A DNA stretch of 64,000 nt from Akkermansiaceae bacterium (lineage in GTDB: Bacteria > Verrucomicrobiota > Verrucomicrobiia > Verrucomicrobiales > Akkermansiaceae). A program made the translations under genes and the position numbers. Shown piece after piece: positions 1 through 8,479 of the stretch. Below the pieces are notes generated by a model, which saw only the letters and a program-made list of their open reading frames with translations, was not told the DNA's origin and made no database searches. The stretch lies in the NCBI GenBank assembly GCA_019634595.1, contig JAHCBC010000001.1:186001-250000 (forward strand), in the 5' to 3' direction. Positions within the stretch are counted from its first letter, which is position 1. Every line of letters starts with the position of its first letter.

Positions 1-2121
1 GGCGGCCTCCGCGTAGTCGGACGACCGTTGCTCCTCCAGCGGCTGGTCGGTGATGAGGGAGATCCACGTTTCATGGGCCTTCGGGAACAGCTCCATGGTC
101 GTGTAGGCGGTGGCCTCCGCCCGCAGTCCGGGGACCGGTGGTGCGCCCAGCTCCCGTGCGCGGATCGACAGCTCCAGTGCCAGTGTGGCGGTGTCCTGGT
201 CCGTCGCCATGTCCTGCGCCGCCTTCAGGCAGGCTTCCGCATGCCGCGCCCGGCCGATGCTCCGCGCTGTCTCCGGATCCAGCAGACGTCCGGCCAGCGC
301 CTTCTTTCTTTCCGGAGAGGCATCCGCGGGCAGCTCGAAGGTGGCCAGTTGCTGGTCGATGAGGATGAAATGCTCCGCGAAGCGCGGGGTGAAATCCACC
401 GTCTCCCAGCCGTCCCAATCTTCCGAACGGGCCACCGTTTTCAGATCGGGAAAGCCATCCCGCCAGAGGGAGATCGCGCCCGCCTTGTCGCCCTCCAGCC
501 AGGCGATGCGGGAGGTGGCAAGCTTCCGCAGCAGCGGCGGCAACGGCGTTTTCCCCTCCGCAAAGGCGGAGATCCATTCCGGATGTTCCGCATCCAGTGC
601 CAGCGAGAGAGCGGCTGCCGCGGCGGGGTCCTTCGCGGGGATCTCCCGGACGGCGGCGATGATGGCGGCGGAGTCACCCGCCCGGAAGATGGCCTGGATC
701 TTCTCCACCGATGACGGCTCCGCCGCAGGTGCCTCCGGTCCCAGCGCGAGAAAGCCGCGGCGTGTCTCGCTGGCGCGGGAGATCCGGTCATGCAGGAGGA
801 AGGCGGCATCCGGTTGGCCGGTGGCGCAGGGGGAGGAAAGGATGCTCTCCCGCACTTCGGAAAAATCCAGGCCCGGCAGGCTGACCGTGCCCGCCCCGGC
901 GATGGCGGCGCGGCGTTCCTTCTCCGTGAGCGGGGTGAAGCTCCGCCTTTCCTCATCGAACTCCAGCCCGGTCAGGCCCTCCGCCAACAGGGCAAGGGAG
1001 CCGAGCGCGGATGGCTGGAAACGGATGGGTCCCGCGTCGCGGCCGGTGGTCTTCGCCGCGGGCAGCAGGCGGTGCACGGTGATGGTGCCTTTGCCGGTGG
1101 CGGCCGCCGCACGACCGTCGGCCAGAGTGAAGGCGGTAATGGCCGCGCGGTCCCGGATGGGGGCCATCTTCGTGCCGGGAAATTCCGCCAAGGTCCCGCT
1201 GAGGGTGAAACCCTCCGCCGTCTCCCGCGGGATGGATGTCGCCGGGCCGGAGACGGTTTCCTCCACCGGAGAGACGGGTATCTTCAGATGGGTGCCGTCC
1301 GCGTGGTGGATGTTGAGCTGCTGCCGGTCCAGCCCGGCGGACAGTGGGATGAGCGTCTTCGGCTGCTCATGGGAACGGATGATTTCGCCCGTCGCCGCAT
1401 CCGCGATCTGCCAGCTCAGCGTCCCGCTGTTCGCCTGCGGGTAGGCGATGAGCAGGCCGTCCGGAGAAAAGGTGGTGACCGCCGCGACGGAACAGCTTTC
1501 CGGATACCTGCCCAGGTTCCGGATGGGCAGCAGGGTCTCCGCATCGCACAGCAGGGAGATGAAATCCCCGGGCGTGCCGCGCTGGACGATGATCTTGCTC
1601 CGGTCCGGGGAAAGGAAAAGCGCCTGCGTCTGCTCCGCGGGGCGGGGAAAGAGGACAGCCTCCACTGCCGGGGTGGCCAGGTTCCAGCGCGCGGTCGCGT
1701 TCCACGTGCCCGGTTGGTAGCCACCGGAGACGCTGGCCCAGAGGGAGGTGCCGGACAGGGCCAGCTTCTCCACCGGCAACCCGGCATCCATCCGTGCCGC
1801 GGGGAAATGCCAGCGCGTCTCAGCCAGCAGCACGCGGAGCGATTGCAAAGCCTCTGTGTGGGCGGAGTCCGCCTTCAGCGCGGAGACCAGCAGCAGCAGC
1901 GCCTCATCACGACGGTTCTTTTCCAGCGCCGTTTTCGCCGCATCCAGCCGTGCGCCGGAAAGCTGGCTCGCCAGCGGATTCGGCGGAGCCTCCGCGATCT
2001 GGACCGGCTGCTTTTCGCAGGCGGTGACCGCCAGGCACGCGCACGCCACCAGCAGGAGCGCGCTGCTCCTGCGGAAGTCCGTGGCGATGGACCATGGCCG
2101 CGTTGTTTCCGGATCCGGCAT
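1..2121 (-). CDS. TPR / beta-propeller-like lipoprotein, 3' end beyond the window
   Basis: On the minus strand a frame stays open from an ATG at 2121 to base 1 (707 codons, no stop), so the gene continues outside the window. The N-terminus has a hydrophobic stretch ending in a lipobox (LAVTAC, then EKQP), so it should be an exported lipoprotein with the lipidated Cys near residue 35. A TPR-like helical segment follows (about residues 45-80), then a region with a WD/propeller-like phrase (FSPDGLLIAYP) about residues 155-175, then a long helical Ala/Leu/Glu-rich part. AGGGA lies a few bases before the ATG, one of the few SD-like sequences here. Codon use matches the neighbours, while the opposite-strand frames give Arg/Pro-rich nonsense. 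No specific function can be assigned. Confidence 0.8.
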   Translation of the reverse strand, partial: MPDPETTRPWSIATDFRRSSALLLVACACLAVTACEKQPVQIAEAPPNPLASQLSGARLDAAKTALEKNRRDEALLLLVSALKADSAHTEALQSLRVLLAETRWHFPAARMDAGLPVEKLALSGTSLWASVSGGYQPGTWNATARWNLATPAVEAVLFPRPAEQTQALFLSPDRSKIIVQRGTPGDFISLLCDAETLLPIRNLGRYPESCSVAAVTTFSPDGLLIAYPQANSGTLSWQIADAATGEIIRSHEQPKTLIPLSAGLDRQQLNIHHADGTHLKIPVSPVEETVSGPATSIPRETAEGFTLSGTLAEFPGTKMAPIRDRAAITAFTLADGRAAAATGKGTITVHRLLPAAKTTGRDAGPIRFQPSALGSLALLAEGLTGLEFDEERRSFTPLTEKERRAAIAGAGTVSLPGLDFSEVRESILSSPCATGQPDAAFLLHDRISRASETRRGFLALGPEAPAAEPSSVEKIQAIFRAGDSAAIIAAVREIPAKDPAAAAALSLALDAEHPEWISAFAEGKTPLPPLLRKLATSRIAWLEGDKAGAISLWRDGFPDLKTVARSEDWDGWETVDFTPRFAEHFILIDQQLATFELPADASPERKKALAGRLLDPETARSIGRARHAEACLKAAQDMATDQDTATLALELSIRARELGAPPVPGLRAEATAYTTMELFPKAHETWISLITDQPLEEQRSSDYAEAA

Positions 2122-2173
2122 TCGGTTTCCCTATCTAAAAGCCGCAGGGGCGGGTTTGTGTCGGGAAGATCGT

Positions 2174-2207
2174 GAACATCGGACATCGAACGTCCAATAC
2201 CGAATGC
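2174..2207. repeat. Degenerate 'CATCGAACGTCCAA' intergenic repeat
   Basis: It shares the phrase ACATCGAACGTCCAA with the copies at 56536-56573 and, inverted, 56624-56661. Here only one arm is present and it is diverged (ATACCGAATGC instead of ACATCGAACGC). Confidence 0.6.
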
Positions 2208-2230
2208 GGAAGCGGGAAGGGGCCTTTCGT

Positions 2231-2352
2231 TCAGGGCTTCGGATAATAATCCGCATCCGGGAACAGCCGCTTCAGGATGTCCAAGGTCGCGGGGGGAGGC
2301 CCGAGGAAGGGTCGCCGTGGATGGCAACCTCATAAACCTGCCCGTTGTTTTC
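2231..2352 (-). pseudogene. Possible decayed C-terminal gene remnant
   Basis: Minus-strand translation shows protein-like text split across two frames. After an in-frame TAG (2353-2355) one frame reads ENNGQVYEVAIHGDPSSG. One shift later another reads TLDILKRLFPDADYYPKP and ends at a TGA (2231-2233). Codon choice (CTG, AAG, CGG, CCG) is like the surrounding genes. This suggests the frameshifted tail of a lost gene lying between the DUF1552 gene and the lipoprotein gene. I do not recognise the family, and a chance reading is possible. Confidence 0.35.
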
Positions 2353-2439
2353 CTATAATATAACTGGATGCTGAACATTCCGCTGCTCCTGCGGCTCCCA
2401 TAACATGGAAGGATCGCAAGGTGGATGCGGACGGGAAAT

Positions 2440-2467
2440 GCCGGTCTGGAGACCGGCGCTCCCAGCG
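2440..2467. repeat. Palindromic repeat, 'GCCGGTCT..AGACCGGC' type
   Basis: A hairpin of GCCGGTCT and AGACCGGC arms is followed by GCTCCCAGCG. The inverse complement recurs almost unchanged at 44415-44442, upstream of hemW. It lies just downstream of the DUF1552 stop, where it could also act as an RNA-stabilising hairpin. Confidence 0.75.
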
Positions 2468-2469
2468 GC

Positions 2470-3873
2470 TCACACCCCCCGCAGCGCGGTGGTGGCGTCT
2501 GCGAAGGAATGCTCCTTCACCCCGGCTTTCGCCAGCATGGACAGCCAGAGTGAGCAGAGCGGGGTGCCGGAGTCGAACTCCAGGTGGCGGCCGGTCTTGA
2601 TCTGGTTGCCGCCTTTTCCGGCCATCACCACCGGCACGTTCTTCGGGTCGTGGGCGTTGCCGTCGCGGATCGGCGAGCCGAAGACGACCATGGAGTTATC
2701 CAGCAGGTTGCCGTCGCCTTCCTTGATCTGCTTCATGCGGTCCAGCATGTAGGCGTACTGCTCGATGTGCCAGCGGTTGATCCGCTCGTATTGGTCGAGC
2801 TTCGCCGCATCGTTCGAGTGGTGGGAGAGGTCGTGGTGGCCGCCGTTCACCCCTTCGACGAAGGAAAAATTCCGGCCGGTCACATCATTTCCGAACATGA
2901 AGGTGGAGACCCTCGTGCTGTCCGACCAGAAGCCGAGCACGATGAGATCCAGCATGATCCGCGAGTGCTCGCCATGGTCGAAGCGCGGCAGCGAGTGCAG
3001 TTCCTCCTCGCGGGAGGCCTTGCCCATCGCCTTGGAAATGCGCGCGTCCAGCTCGCCGAGATGCTTCGCCAACTCCGGGGAGAGGTTCTCACCGGCTCCC
3101 AGCGACTGGGCCTCCTGCTCGATGCGCCGCTCCACCTCGCGGATGGAGTCGAGGTATTGGTCGAGCTTCTGTTTGTCGGACTGGCCCAGCTTGTTCTGCA
3201 GGCGCTTCGCGTCCTCGCGCACCAGGTCGAGCACGGACTTCTGGTCCGCGTCCTGTTTCTGGCCGTTGTGGGACTTCGTGCGGAAAAGACGGTCGAAGGC
3301 GACCCGCGGGTTGATCTCGCAGGGCAGCGGGACGGTCGGTGCCTTCCAGGAAATGTGGGAGGCGTAGAGGCGGGTGTAGTTGACGTTGGTGTCGATGCCG
3401 GAGACGACGGACTCCGTGCCCAGCTCCAGGGACGGCAGCTTGCAGGTCTGGCCGATCTGCTGCGCGGCGAGCTGGTCCATGGAAATGCCGCCCGCGTTGA
3501 TGTCGGAGCCGGTGGTCTTCGTGATGGTGGTGCCGGTGAGCCAGCCGCCGGTTTTCACGTAGTGGCCGTCCCCGCCGAACGAGTTTTTGTTCTGCAGGCC
3601 GGTCATCACCAGGAGGTCATTCCGGTGCGCCTCCAGCGGCGAGAGGATGGGGGAGAGCTTGAACTTGTCGCCACTGCCTTCCGGGGTCCAGCGGTCCGGG
3701 CGCACGCCGTTGGGCATGTAGAGCATGGCCATGCGGATGGGATGGCTGCCGGAGGCTCCCGCCGCCATCACAGGGCGCATGGCCTCCAGTGCCGGGAGGG
3801 CGAGCGTCGCGCCGATGCCTTTGAGGAACGTGCGGCGGTGGAGGTGCCAGCGGTTGGTCTGGATGTTGGCCAT
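2470..3873 (-). CDS. DUF1552 family secreted protein
   Basis: 467 aa. The N-terminus carries a Tat-like signal (HRRTFLKGIGATLALPAL, residues 12-29). The body matches the DUF1552 family of Planctomycetes and Verrucomicrobia: MLYMPNGVRPDRW near residue 50, a central helical segment with VRED..KL, and late motifs of the sulfatase/alkaline-phosphatase-like kind (VVFGSPIRDGNAHDPKNVPVV near residue 395). These proteins are nearly always encoded beside a DUF1592-type cytochrome, as here, with only 15 bases between the genes. The biochemical role is not established; an exported, cofactor-dependent step in polymer or sugar use is the usual guess. An alternative name is DUF1501-like, but the length and motifs fit DUF1552 better. 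Confidence 0.9.
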   Translation of the reverse strand: MANIQTNRWHLHRRTFLKGIGATLALPALEAMRPVMAAGASGSHPIRMAMLYMPNGVRPDRWTPEGSGDKFKLSPILSPLEAHRNDLLVMTGLQNKNSFGGDGHYVKTGGWLTGTTITKTTGSDINAGGISMDQLAAQQIGQTCKLPSLELGTESVVSGIDTNVNYTRLYASHISWKAPTVPLPCEINPRVAFDRLFRTKSHNGQKQDADQKSVLDLVREDAKRLQNKLGQSDKQKLDQYLDSIREVERRIEQEAQSLGAGENLSPELAKHLGELDARISKAMGKASREEELHSLPRFDHGEHSRIMLDLIVLGFWSDSTRVSTFMFGNDVTGRNFSFVEGVNGGHHDLSHHSNDAAKLDQYERINRWHIEQYAYMLDRMKQIKEGDGNLLDNSMVVFGSPIRDGNAHDPKNVPVVMAGKGGNQIKTGRHLEFDSGTPLCSLWLSMLAKAGVKEHSFADATTALRGV

Positions 3874-3888
3874 GGTGGTCGGTGGGGT

Positions 3889-5748
3889 TCAGCGTTTCGC
3901 GGAGCGGTTCTGGAAGGGATGGGAAAGGACGATGGTCTGGATCAGCGGGCGGATCTTCAGGTCATTGGCGCGCAGGGCTTTCACCAGGTCTGAGACGACC
4001 GGCTCGTCGTAATATTCCAATGGTCTGCCAAGGGAGTAGGCGAGCATCTTGCGGGCGATGTTGCGGAGGAAGAGGTCATCGGATTCCAAGAGGATCTTCT
4101 TCAATTCCGCGGGCGTGGAAAAGCCCAATCCGCCGGGCAGTTCCGCTTTGGAATCGACCGGCTTGCCGTTCGCGTCCGTGGAGCGCCAGCGTCCGACCGC
4201 GTCGAAGTTCTCCAGCCCGAAGCCCAGCGGATCGATCTTCGCGTGGCAGCCCGCGCAGTTCGGTTGGTCCCGGTGTTTCTCCAGTTGCTGGCGGAAAGTC
4301 AGACCCTCCGGGGATTTGTCATCGCCGGGCAGCACGCCCGCGTCCGGCGGTGGCGGCGGGGGAGGGGTGCCCAGCAGGCTGTCGAGGATCCACTTGCCGC
4401 GCTTCACCGGACTGGTGCGCAGCGGCACGGAGGTGGTGACCAGGATGGACGCCTGGCCGATCACGCCGCCGCGGTTGCGGTCCGTCAGCGCCACTTTCTG
4501 CAACTGCGTCCCAGCCACGCCGGGGATGCCATAGTGCCTGGCCAGTTCCTCGTTGGCGAAGGTGTAGTTCGCGTCGATGAGGTCCGTCACCGGGCGGTTC
4601 TCCCGGATCAGGTGGTTGAAGAAATCCACGGACTCCCGGTACATCGCCGTCCGCAGGGTGGGCGTGAAGGTGGGGAAGCGCTTCGTGTCCGGGTCCGCCA
4701 CCTCGCGCACCTCGTCAAAGCCCAGCCACTGCCCGGCGAAGTGTCGGGCCACCGCCTCGGAGCGCGGGTCGTTCAACAGCCGCTCCACCTGCTGGGCCAG
4801 CACCGCGTTGTCGGACAGTTTCCCTTCGGACGCCAGCTTGAGCAACTGCCGGTCCGGGGTGGAGGACCACAGGAAATAGGAAAGCCGGGTCGCCAGCTCG
4901 AAGTTGTCGATCTTCCACTCGCCCTTTCCGGGTTGGTCCGCCTCCGACCGGAACAGGAAGGACGGGTGCATCAGCAGGGACTGGAGCGGAGCCTTGAGGG
5001 ATTCCTCATACGGGCGGCCCCCGGCCAGGTTCTTCTCCGCCAGCGCCAGCATGGAGGAAATGTCCTCGTCCGTCGCCGTGCGGCGGAAGACCAGGCTGGC
5101 ATTGTATTTCAGCACGTTCTTCGCCGCGTCCTGCGGGGTCACCTTTTCCGACGGCTTCGCCACCAGCAGCCGCGCCAGCAGGTCCGGCTTCGCGTAGATG
5201 TCGTCGATGATCTTCTTCGAAGCCGCCAGATACTTCTCCATCAGCACCGGCGGCACGAAGAGGGCGTCGCCCACGTTGTCAAAGCCCTCGCCACCCGCAC
5301 CGTCCGCGGGGAATTCCCGGCCGGGGAAAAAGTTCACGCCGAACAGGTCGCGGACCGTGTAGTTGTATTCGTTGCGGTTCAGCCGCCGCACGATCGGGCG
5401 GCCCGGATTCCGCGGAAAGTCGCCGTGCACCAGCTTCTCCTGCGCGCTGTGGATCTCCTTGATGAGCTTCTTCCGCTCCTCGTCGCTGGGGATCTCGTCG
5501 TCATCGACATCGTCCTTCGGCGGCATGGTGCCCGCCTCCACCGCGTGGGCGATGTTTTCCAGGAAGCGGTGGTATTGATAGGCGTCCAGCGTCGTCTTCA
5601 GGTGGTCCACCTGGATGCCGCCCTTCTGCTTGTTCTCGCTGTGGCAGTCGTAGCAATACTTCTGCAACAACGGCTGCGCGTTGTTCGTGAAGTCATCCGC
5701 GGAGCAGAGGACCGGCAGCAGGAGGAGGGTGGTGAGGAAAAGACGCAC
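3889..5748 (-). CDS. DUF1592/DUF1588/DUF1585 cytochrome c-type protein
   Basis: 619 aa from the GTG at 5748, which begins a clean signal peptide (VRLFLTTLLLLPVLCSADD). The frame stays open upstream to a TTG at 5865, but that extension is hydrophilic and overlaps a palindrome. Domains in order: a PSCyt haem site CYDCH (about residue 35), DUF1587 (RRLNRNEYNYTVRDLFGV), DUF1595 (FRRTATDEDI), DUF1592 (ATRLSYFLWSSTPD), DUF1588 with a second CxxCH (CAGCHAKIDPLGFGLENFD, about residue 510) and DUF1585 (LAYSLGRPLEYYDE). It probably works outside the cytoplasm as an electron-transfer partner of the DUF1552 protein, with which it forms a two-gene operon. Confidence 0.9.
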   Translation of the reverse strand: MRLFLTTLLLLPVLCSADDFTNNAQPLLQKYCYDCHSENKQKGGIQVDHLKTTLDAYQYHRFLENIAHAVEAGTMPPKDDVDDDEIPSDEERKKLIKEIHSAQEKLVHGDFPRNPGRPIVRRLNRNEYNYTVRDLFGVNFFPGREFPADGAGGEGFDNVGDALFVPPVLMEKYLAASKKIIDDIYAKPDLLARLLVAKPSEKVTPQDAAKNVLKYNASLVFRRTATDEDISSMLALAEKNLAGGRPYEESLKAPLQSLLMHPSFLFRSEADQPGKGEWKIDNFELATRLSYFLWSSTPDRQLLKLASEGKLSDNAVLAQQVERLLNDPRSEAVARHFAGQWLGFDEVREVADPDTKRFPTFTPTLRTAMYRESVDFFNHLIRENRPVTDLIDANYTFANEELARHYGIPGVAGTQLQKVALTDRNRGGVIGQASILVTTSVPLRTSPVKRGKWILDSLLGTPPPPPPPDAGVLPGDDKSPEGLTFRQQLEKHRDQPNCAGCHAKIDPLGFGLENFDAVGRWRSTDANGKPVDSKAELPGGLGFSTPAELKKILLESDDLFLRNIARKMLAYSLGRPLEYYDEPVVSDLVKALRANDLKIRPLIQTIVLSHPFQNRSAKR

Positions 5749-5800
5749 GGAAAAGGGGGCTAAACGTCCGCCGGGAGCCGGATCTTTCAGTAAGGAGGAT

Positions 5801-5827
5801 GGACATTGCGGCTGCGCCGCTATGTCC
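5801..5827. repeat. Short palindrome GGACAT..ATGTCC
   Basis: GGACATtGCGGC and GCCGCtATGTCC pair around a 3-base loop. It lies upstream of the GTG start of the DUF1592 gene and inside the unlikely N-terminal extension, which argues against the longer start. Confidence 0.6.
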
Positions 5828-5960
5828 GCTTCGCTCCCATTCCTGTCCACCGACGGCATTGGCAAATTACGGAAAATTCACCGCAAAGCCGCGAAATCAC
5901 GTGGTAGTGAAAACTCGATCTATCCCGGAATACCTTTTGCCACGGGTTCCGGTTGCAGCC

Positions 5961-5980
5961 GGTGGACAAGAGTGTCCACC
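5961..5980. terminator. Hairpin downstream of the dGTPase gene
   Basis: GGTGGACA and TGTCCACC form a perfect 8-bp stem with loop AGAG just past the dGTPase stop (5986, minus strand). There is no T-run, so it may be a repeat hairpin or 3' stabiliser rather than a classical intrinsic terminator. Confidence 0.4.
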
Positions 5981-5985
5981 CTCCT

Positions 5986-7278
5986 TCACCCCACCAGATC
6001 CCCGATGGAGCCGAAGTCCGGCATGAACAGGCGCTTGTAGGTGCGCACCGCGTAGCCGTCCGTCATGCCGGCGAGGAAGTCGCACACCAGCCGGGCGCGG
6101 GTGGCTTCGTCGGACGCGTCCTGGATCTCCGCCGCCGTGTCCGGTGGCAGGAGCTGGAAAAACTGGCCGTCGATGGGTTGTCCGGCGATGTAGCGTTCCG
6201 CCAGCACGTCCCACAGTTGGCGCAGCACGCGGCTGCCCTTGTGCTCCAGTTGCTTGAGTTGGGGGGAGAGGAACACCACCTCGAAGGCGAGCTTCTTGAA
6301 CACCTTCGACTCCGCCCGCATCTCCGGGTCGATCTCCAGGCGGAACTTGTAGCGGTTCGTCGTGCCGCTCATGAAGTTGTTGTCCTCCACCAGGTGCGTG
6401 GAGCGGATGTATTTCCCGATGCGGCTGCCGACGAACGGATCCACTTTCCGCGCGCGGATGGCCTTTGTCAGTTCCCCCAGCGGCGTGTCCTTGCCTGTCG
6501 GGTGGCCGTTCTGTTCCGCCCATGCCTCGATCTTGGCGATGCCGAGGAACCCGGCGCGGACGCTGTCGGACAGGTCGTTGAGGGAGTAGGCGGTGTCATC
6601 CGCCCAGTCCATGATCTGGCACTCGATGGACTTGAAGGCGTCCCGCGCCTTGCCCGGGGTGTATTCCGCCGGGAAGTCATTCCCTCCCATGGCCCAGTCC
6701 AGGAAGACGTGCTGGTGGTCGTAGATGAAGTGGTGCTCCGGCGGGGTCCCGTCGGCGGTCTTCAGTTCGCTCCACAGGGACTTGTATTTCAGCACCCCGT
6801 CCAGAAAGGCGCGGGTAGGGTCCATGCCGGTCCGCTTCGCGGAAAAGATCCGCTCCGTCAGCAGGCGCAGGGTCTGTGCGTTGCCCTCGAAGCCTCCATG
6901 ACCGCGCATGAAGAAATTCAGAGAGCGTTCCCCGGCATGCCCGAACGGCGGGTGGCCCAGGTCGTGGGAAAGGCAGATGGCCTCCACCAGATCCGGGTCG
7001 ATGAAAAAGTCGGGCGAGAGCGGCCCTTCCTTTCCCGCCAGCAGCCAGTGGCAGATCGCCTTGCCGATCTGCGCCACCTCCAGCGAGTGGGTGAGGCGCG
7101 TGCGGTAGAAGTCATACTCCCCGCTCCAGAAGACCTGCGTCTTGTTCTGCAGGCGGCGGAAGGTGGGCGTGTGCAGCACCCGGTCCCGGTCGATCTGGAA
7201 AGGCGTGCGGTAGTCCGCAGGATCGCCCGCCTTGAACTGCCGCTCCGTGTCAAAAGCTCCGTAAAACCGGTTCAACAT
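5986..7278 (-). CDS. dgt: Deoxyguanosinetriphosphate triphosphohydrolase (dGTPase)
   Basis: 430 aa from the ATG at 7278 (MLNRFYGAFDTERQ). A longer open frame runs to 7440 but would overlap the neighbouring PEP-CTERM gene and reads as low-quality sequence. The family marker FRRLQNKTQVF and the HD-domain metal site are visible: H64 in RLTHSLEVAQ, then SHDLGHPPFGHAGE near residue 104, with a later conserved D. The enzyme hydrolyses dGTP (and often other dNTPs) to the deoxynucleoside and triphosphate in the cytoplasm, affecting dNTP balance. Length suits the dGTPase type 2-like subfamily. The neighbours are unrelated and it is probably its own transcription unit. Confidence 0.93.
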   Translation of the reverse strand: MLNRFYGAFDTERQFKAGDPADYRTPFQIDRDRVLHTPTFRRLQNKTQVFWSGEYDFYRTRLTHSLEVAQIGKAICHWLLAGKEGPLSPDFFIDPDLVEAICLSHDLGHPPFGHAGERSLNFFMRGHGGFEGNAQTLRLLTERIFSAKRTGMDPTRAFLDGVLKYKSLWSELKTADGTPPEHHFIYDHQHVFLDWAMGGNDFPAEYTPGKARDAFKSIECQIMDWADDTAYSLNDLSDSVRAGFLGIAKIEAWAEQNGHPTGKDTPLGELTKAIRARKVDPFVGSRIGKYIRSTHLVEDNNFMSGTTNRYKFRLEIDPEMRAESKVFKKLAFEVVFLSPQLKQLEHKGSRVLRQLWDVLAERYIAGQPIDGQFFQLLPPDTAAEIQDASDEATRARLVCDFLAGMTDGYAVRTYKRLFMPDFGSIGDLVG

Positions 7279-7336
7279 CGGCTTGATGGGATCGGGCGGG
7301 ACGGCGGAAGTCGAGGCGGAAAAACCGCCGCTCGCC

Positions 7337-8221
7337 TTATCTCCTGCGTCGGGCGAGGAAACCACCGGCCCCCAGCAGGGCCAGCGCGAGGCCGGACGGC
7401 TCCGGTACGCCGGTGACATCGAAGAAGGCCTGCGCCGCATTTCCTCCGCCGTCGCTGAAACGGACGTTGTCGATGACGCCGCCGCCGAGCGTGCCGACCT
7501 GATGCCCCACCAGGCCGAGCGTGGTGATGCTGTCCAGGAAGTTCACCGCACTGCTGGAATAGACCGTGGAGTAGGAGAAAATGTCCGGATTGGCCGTCAG
7601 GTTGGGGTTCGCCCAGAGGTTCACCGTGTCCGCCGCGCCACTTCCGCCGATGATGAACTGCCCGACGATGAGGGTGAGGGTATCCACCGCCGTGTCGGCG
7701 GGGCGGGGGGTGATGTTGACGCTGGCAGCCGTGCCCGCGCCGAAGGAATAGTAAAGATCGTTCCCCGTCATGTAGGCGTACACGTTGCCGGTGTTGTCGA
7801 ACGGGGTGGCGGTGGAGGGGGAGTTGAGGGAGATGCCCGCGGTTTCATAGCTCGCCCCGGAGGCGGATGTGCTGGTTTCCACCAGAAATGAAAACCAGAC
7901 CTCTCCCACGGGGGAGGTGGTGACGGTGCGGAAACTCTGGCGGAGTCCGTTGGTATTGGCCCCGCGGAATGCCCGGGCGTTGCCGCTCTGCGGCATGTTA
8001 TACAGGCTGGAGGTGAGGTTGGAGGCGATGATGGCACTGTTCGCGCTGCCGGTATAGGTTCCGCTGAAGCCCGTCCCTCCGCCCTGGCCGTTGATGCCGG
8101 CCACGTTGAGGTCATTGAAATCCAGGACCAGCAGGACGGCCCGCGCGGAGCCGGTGGCCAGAGCCATGCAAGCGATGGCGGAAAGGAAAAGGCCGGTGCC
8201 TCGGTTGGTGGTGGGGGACAT
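7337..8221 (-). CDS. PEP-CTERM sorting domain protein
   Basis: 294 aa from ATG 8221 (MSPTTNRGTG). An alternative ATG at 8248 adds nine residues and weakens the signal peptide. The signal peptide (GLFLSAIACMALATGSARA) precedes a beta-rich lectin-like body, and the C-terminus is a textbook PEP-CTERM tripartite signal: VPEPSG, a hydrophobic helix (LALALLGAGGFLA) and a final RRRR. Such proteins are cut and anchored or released by an exosortase, which is not encoded in this window. Function unknown; extracellular matrix or adhesion is typical. It stands alone upstream of the dgt start and is divergent from the DUF4407 gene. Confidence 0.9.
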   Translation of the reverse strand: MSPTTNRGTGLFLSAIACMALATGSARAVLLVLDFNDLNVAGINGQGGGTGFSGTYTGSANSAIIASNLTSSLYNMPQSGNARAFRGANTNGLRQSFRTVTTSPVGEVWFSFLVETSTSASGASYETAGISLNSPSTATPFDNTGNVYAYMTGNDLYYSFGAGTAASVNITPRPADTAVDTLTLIVGQFIIGGSGAADTVNLWANPNLTANPDIFSYSTVYSSSAVNFLDSITTLGLVGHQVGTLGGGVIDNVRFSDGGGNAAQAFFDVTGVPEPSGLALALLGAGGFLARRRR

Positions 8222-8479
8222 CAGGAGATCGGGGTTTGGCTGGTCCATGTATCAAAATCCGGGACGGACCGCAAGCCGCTTTCTGATTCATATCCGGTTT
8301 CCGATTGCAAACCCACCCATCCCGGTGCGGAAAACCATGCTTTGAGAATCCCATGAAATATTTTTGAAATGAAATGAAATTTCCCCCCGCCGTGTCCGTA
8401 AGTCCAGTTTCACAGGGCACCGTCGCCCGCGCTTCCTGTTTTCCATTTCTCCCGGCAGTCTCTCTCGCTTTCCACCTCC

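Larger units (their letters stand above)
2122..2469. other. 348-base intergenic region with repeats and a gene remnant
   Basis: Between the lipoprotein start and the DUF1552 stop. It holds a copy of the GAACATCGAACGTCCAA-type repeat (2174-2207), the possible gene remnant (2231-2352), and a palindromic repeat unit (2440-2467). No promoter is convincing, although an AT-rich patch around 2350-2365 (CTATAATATAACTG) could drive the minus-strand lipoprotein gene. Confidence 0.6.

Noticed and set aside
110..2335. Several long plus-strand open frames
   Set aside because: They mirror the minus-strand lipoprotein gene, whose frame shows a signal peptide and normal composition; the plus frames are Ser/Arg/Gly-rich without motifs.
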